From Piper betle (taxonomy: Eukaryota > Streptophyta > Magnoliopsida > Piperales > Piperaceae): DNA of 64,000 nucleotides. Below, piece by piece: positions 62,236 through 64,000 of the stretch. Location: NCBI GenBank assembly GCA_033002965.1, contig JAURVB010000046.1:62001-126000 (forward strand), written 5' to 3'. Under the pieces are notes generated by a model. The model had not been told where the DNA came from and ran no database searches. It saw only the letters and a list, made by a program, of their open reading frames with translations. A program made the translations under genes and the position numbers. The first letter of the stretch is position 1. Each line of letters opens with the position of its first letter.

Positions 62236-64000
62236 TTGATTCCCTTCAAGTCAAGCCTACACAAACTCATGATGAGCATCGTCTGAGTTTAAATTGATTA
62301 ACTGTTAAACTTTAATTGACACAAACATGGAGACTTAGAGCTTAATCAAGTTGTGTTGCGGTTTAGCCAAGCTTTAAAATATATTTGTAGCAACTTGCCT
62401 TTTATTTAGCCAAGACAGAACATCATTTAAGATGTAAATAAAAATAACTTAACATTATATTTTGAAACTCTGGAATTTTGAAATATTTATGGTTGTTAAA
62501 ATTGGAATAGGGTCTCAAATAATTTAGCTCAACCCAACTTTTACAATCCTAATCATAAGTGACACACCGACTTACACTGGCTAACTCATAATCTATTGAT
62601 GTAGCTTTCCGTGTTGTACATCAAGTAGTATTAAAACTTTATTTGGACTCAAAAAAATTTCGAGTCAACTTCAATCCTTTGCTTTCCAAGTCGAATTTTG
62701 TGAATAACTCGTTAGTAATAGATTTTGTCTAAGCCAATTATAAATAAAAATATATCATTTTCCTTTTAATTTAGTTAAATCAATATTCTAATGTTATGAT
62801 AGTTTTATATTCGTCAATTTCAAGTGTTAAAAAAGAACAATATATACTAATTTTATATAACTTTTGTTTGTTGGATTGAAAAAATATTATAAATAGCTTT
62901 GAGTATGCTTAGAGCCGACTCTAAATTGACTGAGTCTGAGTCTGAGTTGCGAGTTTTTTAATTTTAATTGTCATGATACATAAAAATTCACAATTAACCT
63001 CTTTTAATAGTGTTTCTCCATTGTAGCAGCTGTTTTGTGGCTTACTTTCCCTTTGGCATACATGAATGAGAAGTGCTATATAGCCTTTCAAAATCCCAAC
63101 AGTTTTACCATGTTGGTGGCTTTGAATGCTTTGGGAGTTGTACTATTTAATGCTCGTACAGAGATAACGTTAAATCTTCGCTTGCATTTTTGAAGTACAA
63201 GGAGTATTTTTCAACATTAATTTGGGAATTATGAAGAAAATTTGTCAGGTAAACATAAATTAAAATTTACAACTTTTCATGTGGAATTGGAAGTTGCTCG
63301 CCTTTTGAACCCTAGTTGAAAATATTACCCATTTGTTTAAATATTAAGATGATGAATGCGATTGCCAATGGTGATCTCTTCCCAGGCCCCATCCATAATC
63401 ACAGGCCTCAACAAGGGTTTTGTAAAAAAGAGAAACTACCAATCATAACTTGGAGCTTTTATATGAATTAATTAACATTGGTAAATATATAAGACTAAGA
63501 GATAAGTACACACAGAATAGGGATGCTTGTGGGACTTAAACATGACAAGTTAATGACTTATTATATTTCAATCTTGATTCAACAAATAAATATATAGTAA
63601 CTAATCCAAAAGTCTTTTTAGAAATTTAATTTTTCTTGTTTTCCTTTCAAACATTGTGCGCTTGAGTCCTGCATAATACTTTTGAGCTATGACCCAAATG
63701 ATAATTTCTACTTCATGAACAAAAGTTCCTATTTCGATACTTTTTATTCCTTAATTAGTCCTTAATTACATAGTGTTATTATCATCTTATAAGATAAATA
63801 AACCTCTTGAAATTAAAAAATTTGAATTGGATATATAATGGTTTAAGTTCATGGCCAATATTCTAAGGTTCAAATGAATGCATATTTATGGATAATTTAA
63901 CTATAAAGATCTCTTGGCTTCAAAATCTTCAAAATGTGCATGATAATGTGTAGGAGTGCGTAGAACCAAATGACCACTTTGTATCAATTTCATTGTTGAC
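62236..64000. other. AT-rich spacer to the window end
   Basis: No exon of the SOC1-like gene or any other gene is recognised; possibly still its first intron. Short open frames only. Confidence 0.45.

Noticed and set aside
24000..64000. tRNA genes, rRNA, CRISPR arrays or riboswitches
   Set aside because: No cloverleaf B-box contexts, rRNA cores or regular spacer arrays were seen by eye; the window is ordinary plant nuclear DNA in this respect.

Overview
This is nuclear DNA from a flowering plant. Genes are split by short GT–AG introns plus one long MADS-box first intron, the spacers are AT-rich and full of (TA)n tracts, and much of the sequence is LTR retrotransposons, MULEs, MITEs and other DNA transposons. 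I cannot name the species from the sequence alone.

Five host genes are recognisable. From left to right they are: the 3' end of an LPEAT2-type acyltransferase with EF-hands (227-1937, +); PGRL1, the thylakoid cyclic-electron-flow protein (16654-19504, +); SAP18, a SIN3-associated co-repressor subunit (20515-23593, -); an AGL6-clade MADS-box gene with all eight exons (36718-43256, +); and exon 1 of a SOC1/TM3-clade MADS-box gene (54651-54831, +), whose remaining exons are not in the window. From memory of the Arabidopsis map, SAP18, AGL6, SOC1 and LPEAT2 are consecutive there (At2g45640-45670). The Arabidopsis PGRL1 genes lie close to the SOC1 paralogues AGL19 and AGL14. The window therefore looks like an ancestral angiosperm block that Arabidopsis has split up.

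Between LPEAT2 and PGRL1 (2.78-16.40 kb) there is a transposon nest. A 2.3 kb non-autonomous element lies beside a FAR1-type MULE with inverted arms of about 1.5 kb that contain the 3' end of its own transposase. Two solo LTRs of one Ty3/Gypsy family sit inside this MULE in opposite orientations, each with a perfect 5-bp target duplication. A third, older copy lies at 28.1-31.4 kb. Other mobile DNA: a TRIM-like element (26.6 kb), a 300-bp MITE (34.2 kb), two related hAT-like MITEs (46.7 and 48.1 kb), a DNA element that appears to carry a captured receptor-kinase fragment (49.4-52.1 kb), and a decayed Ty1/Copia element (57.6-62.2 kb), probably inside SOC1 intron 1.

The first exons of AGL6, SOC1 and SAP18 each lack one or two bases in a short repeat or C-run, although every splice site and downstream exon I could check is intact. 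Consensus errors in the assembly explain this more simply than three independent pseudogenes. PGRL1 differs: it has an in-frame TAA inside a conserved block and may be truly damaged.
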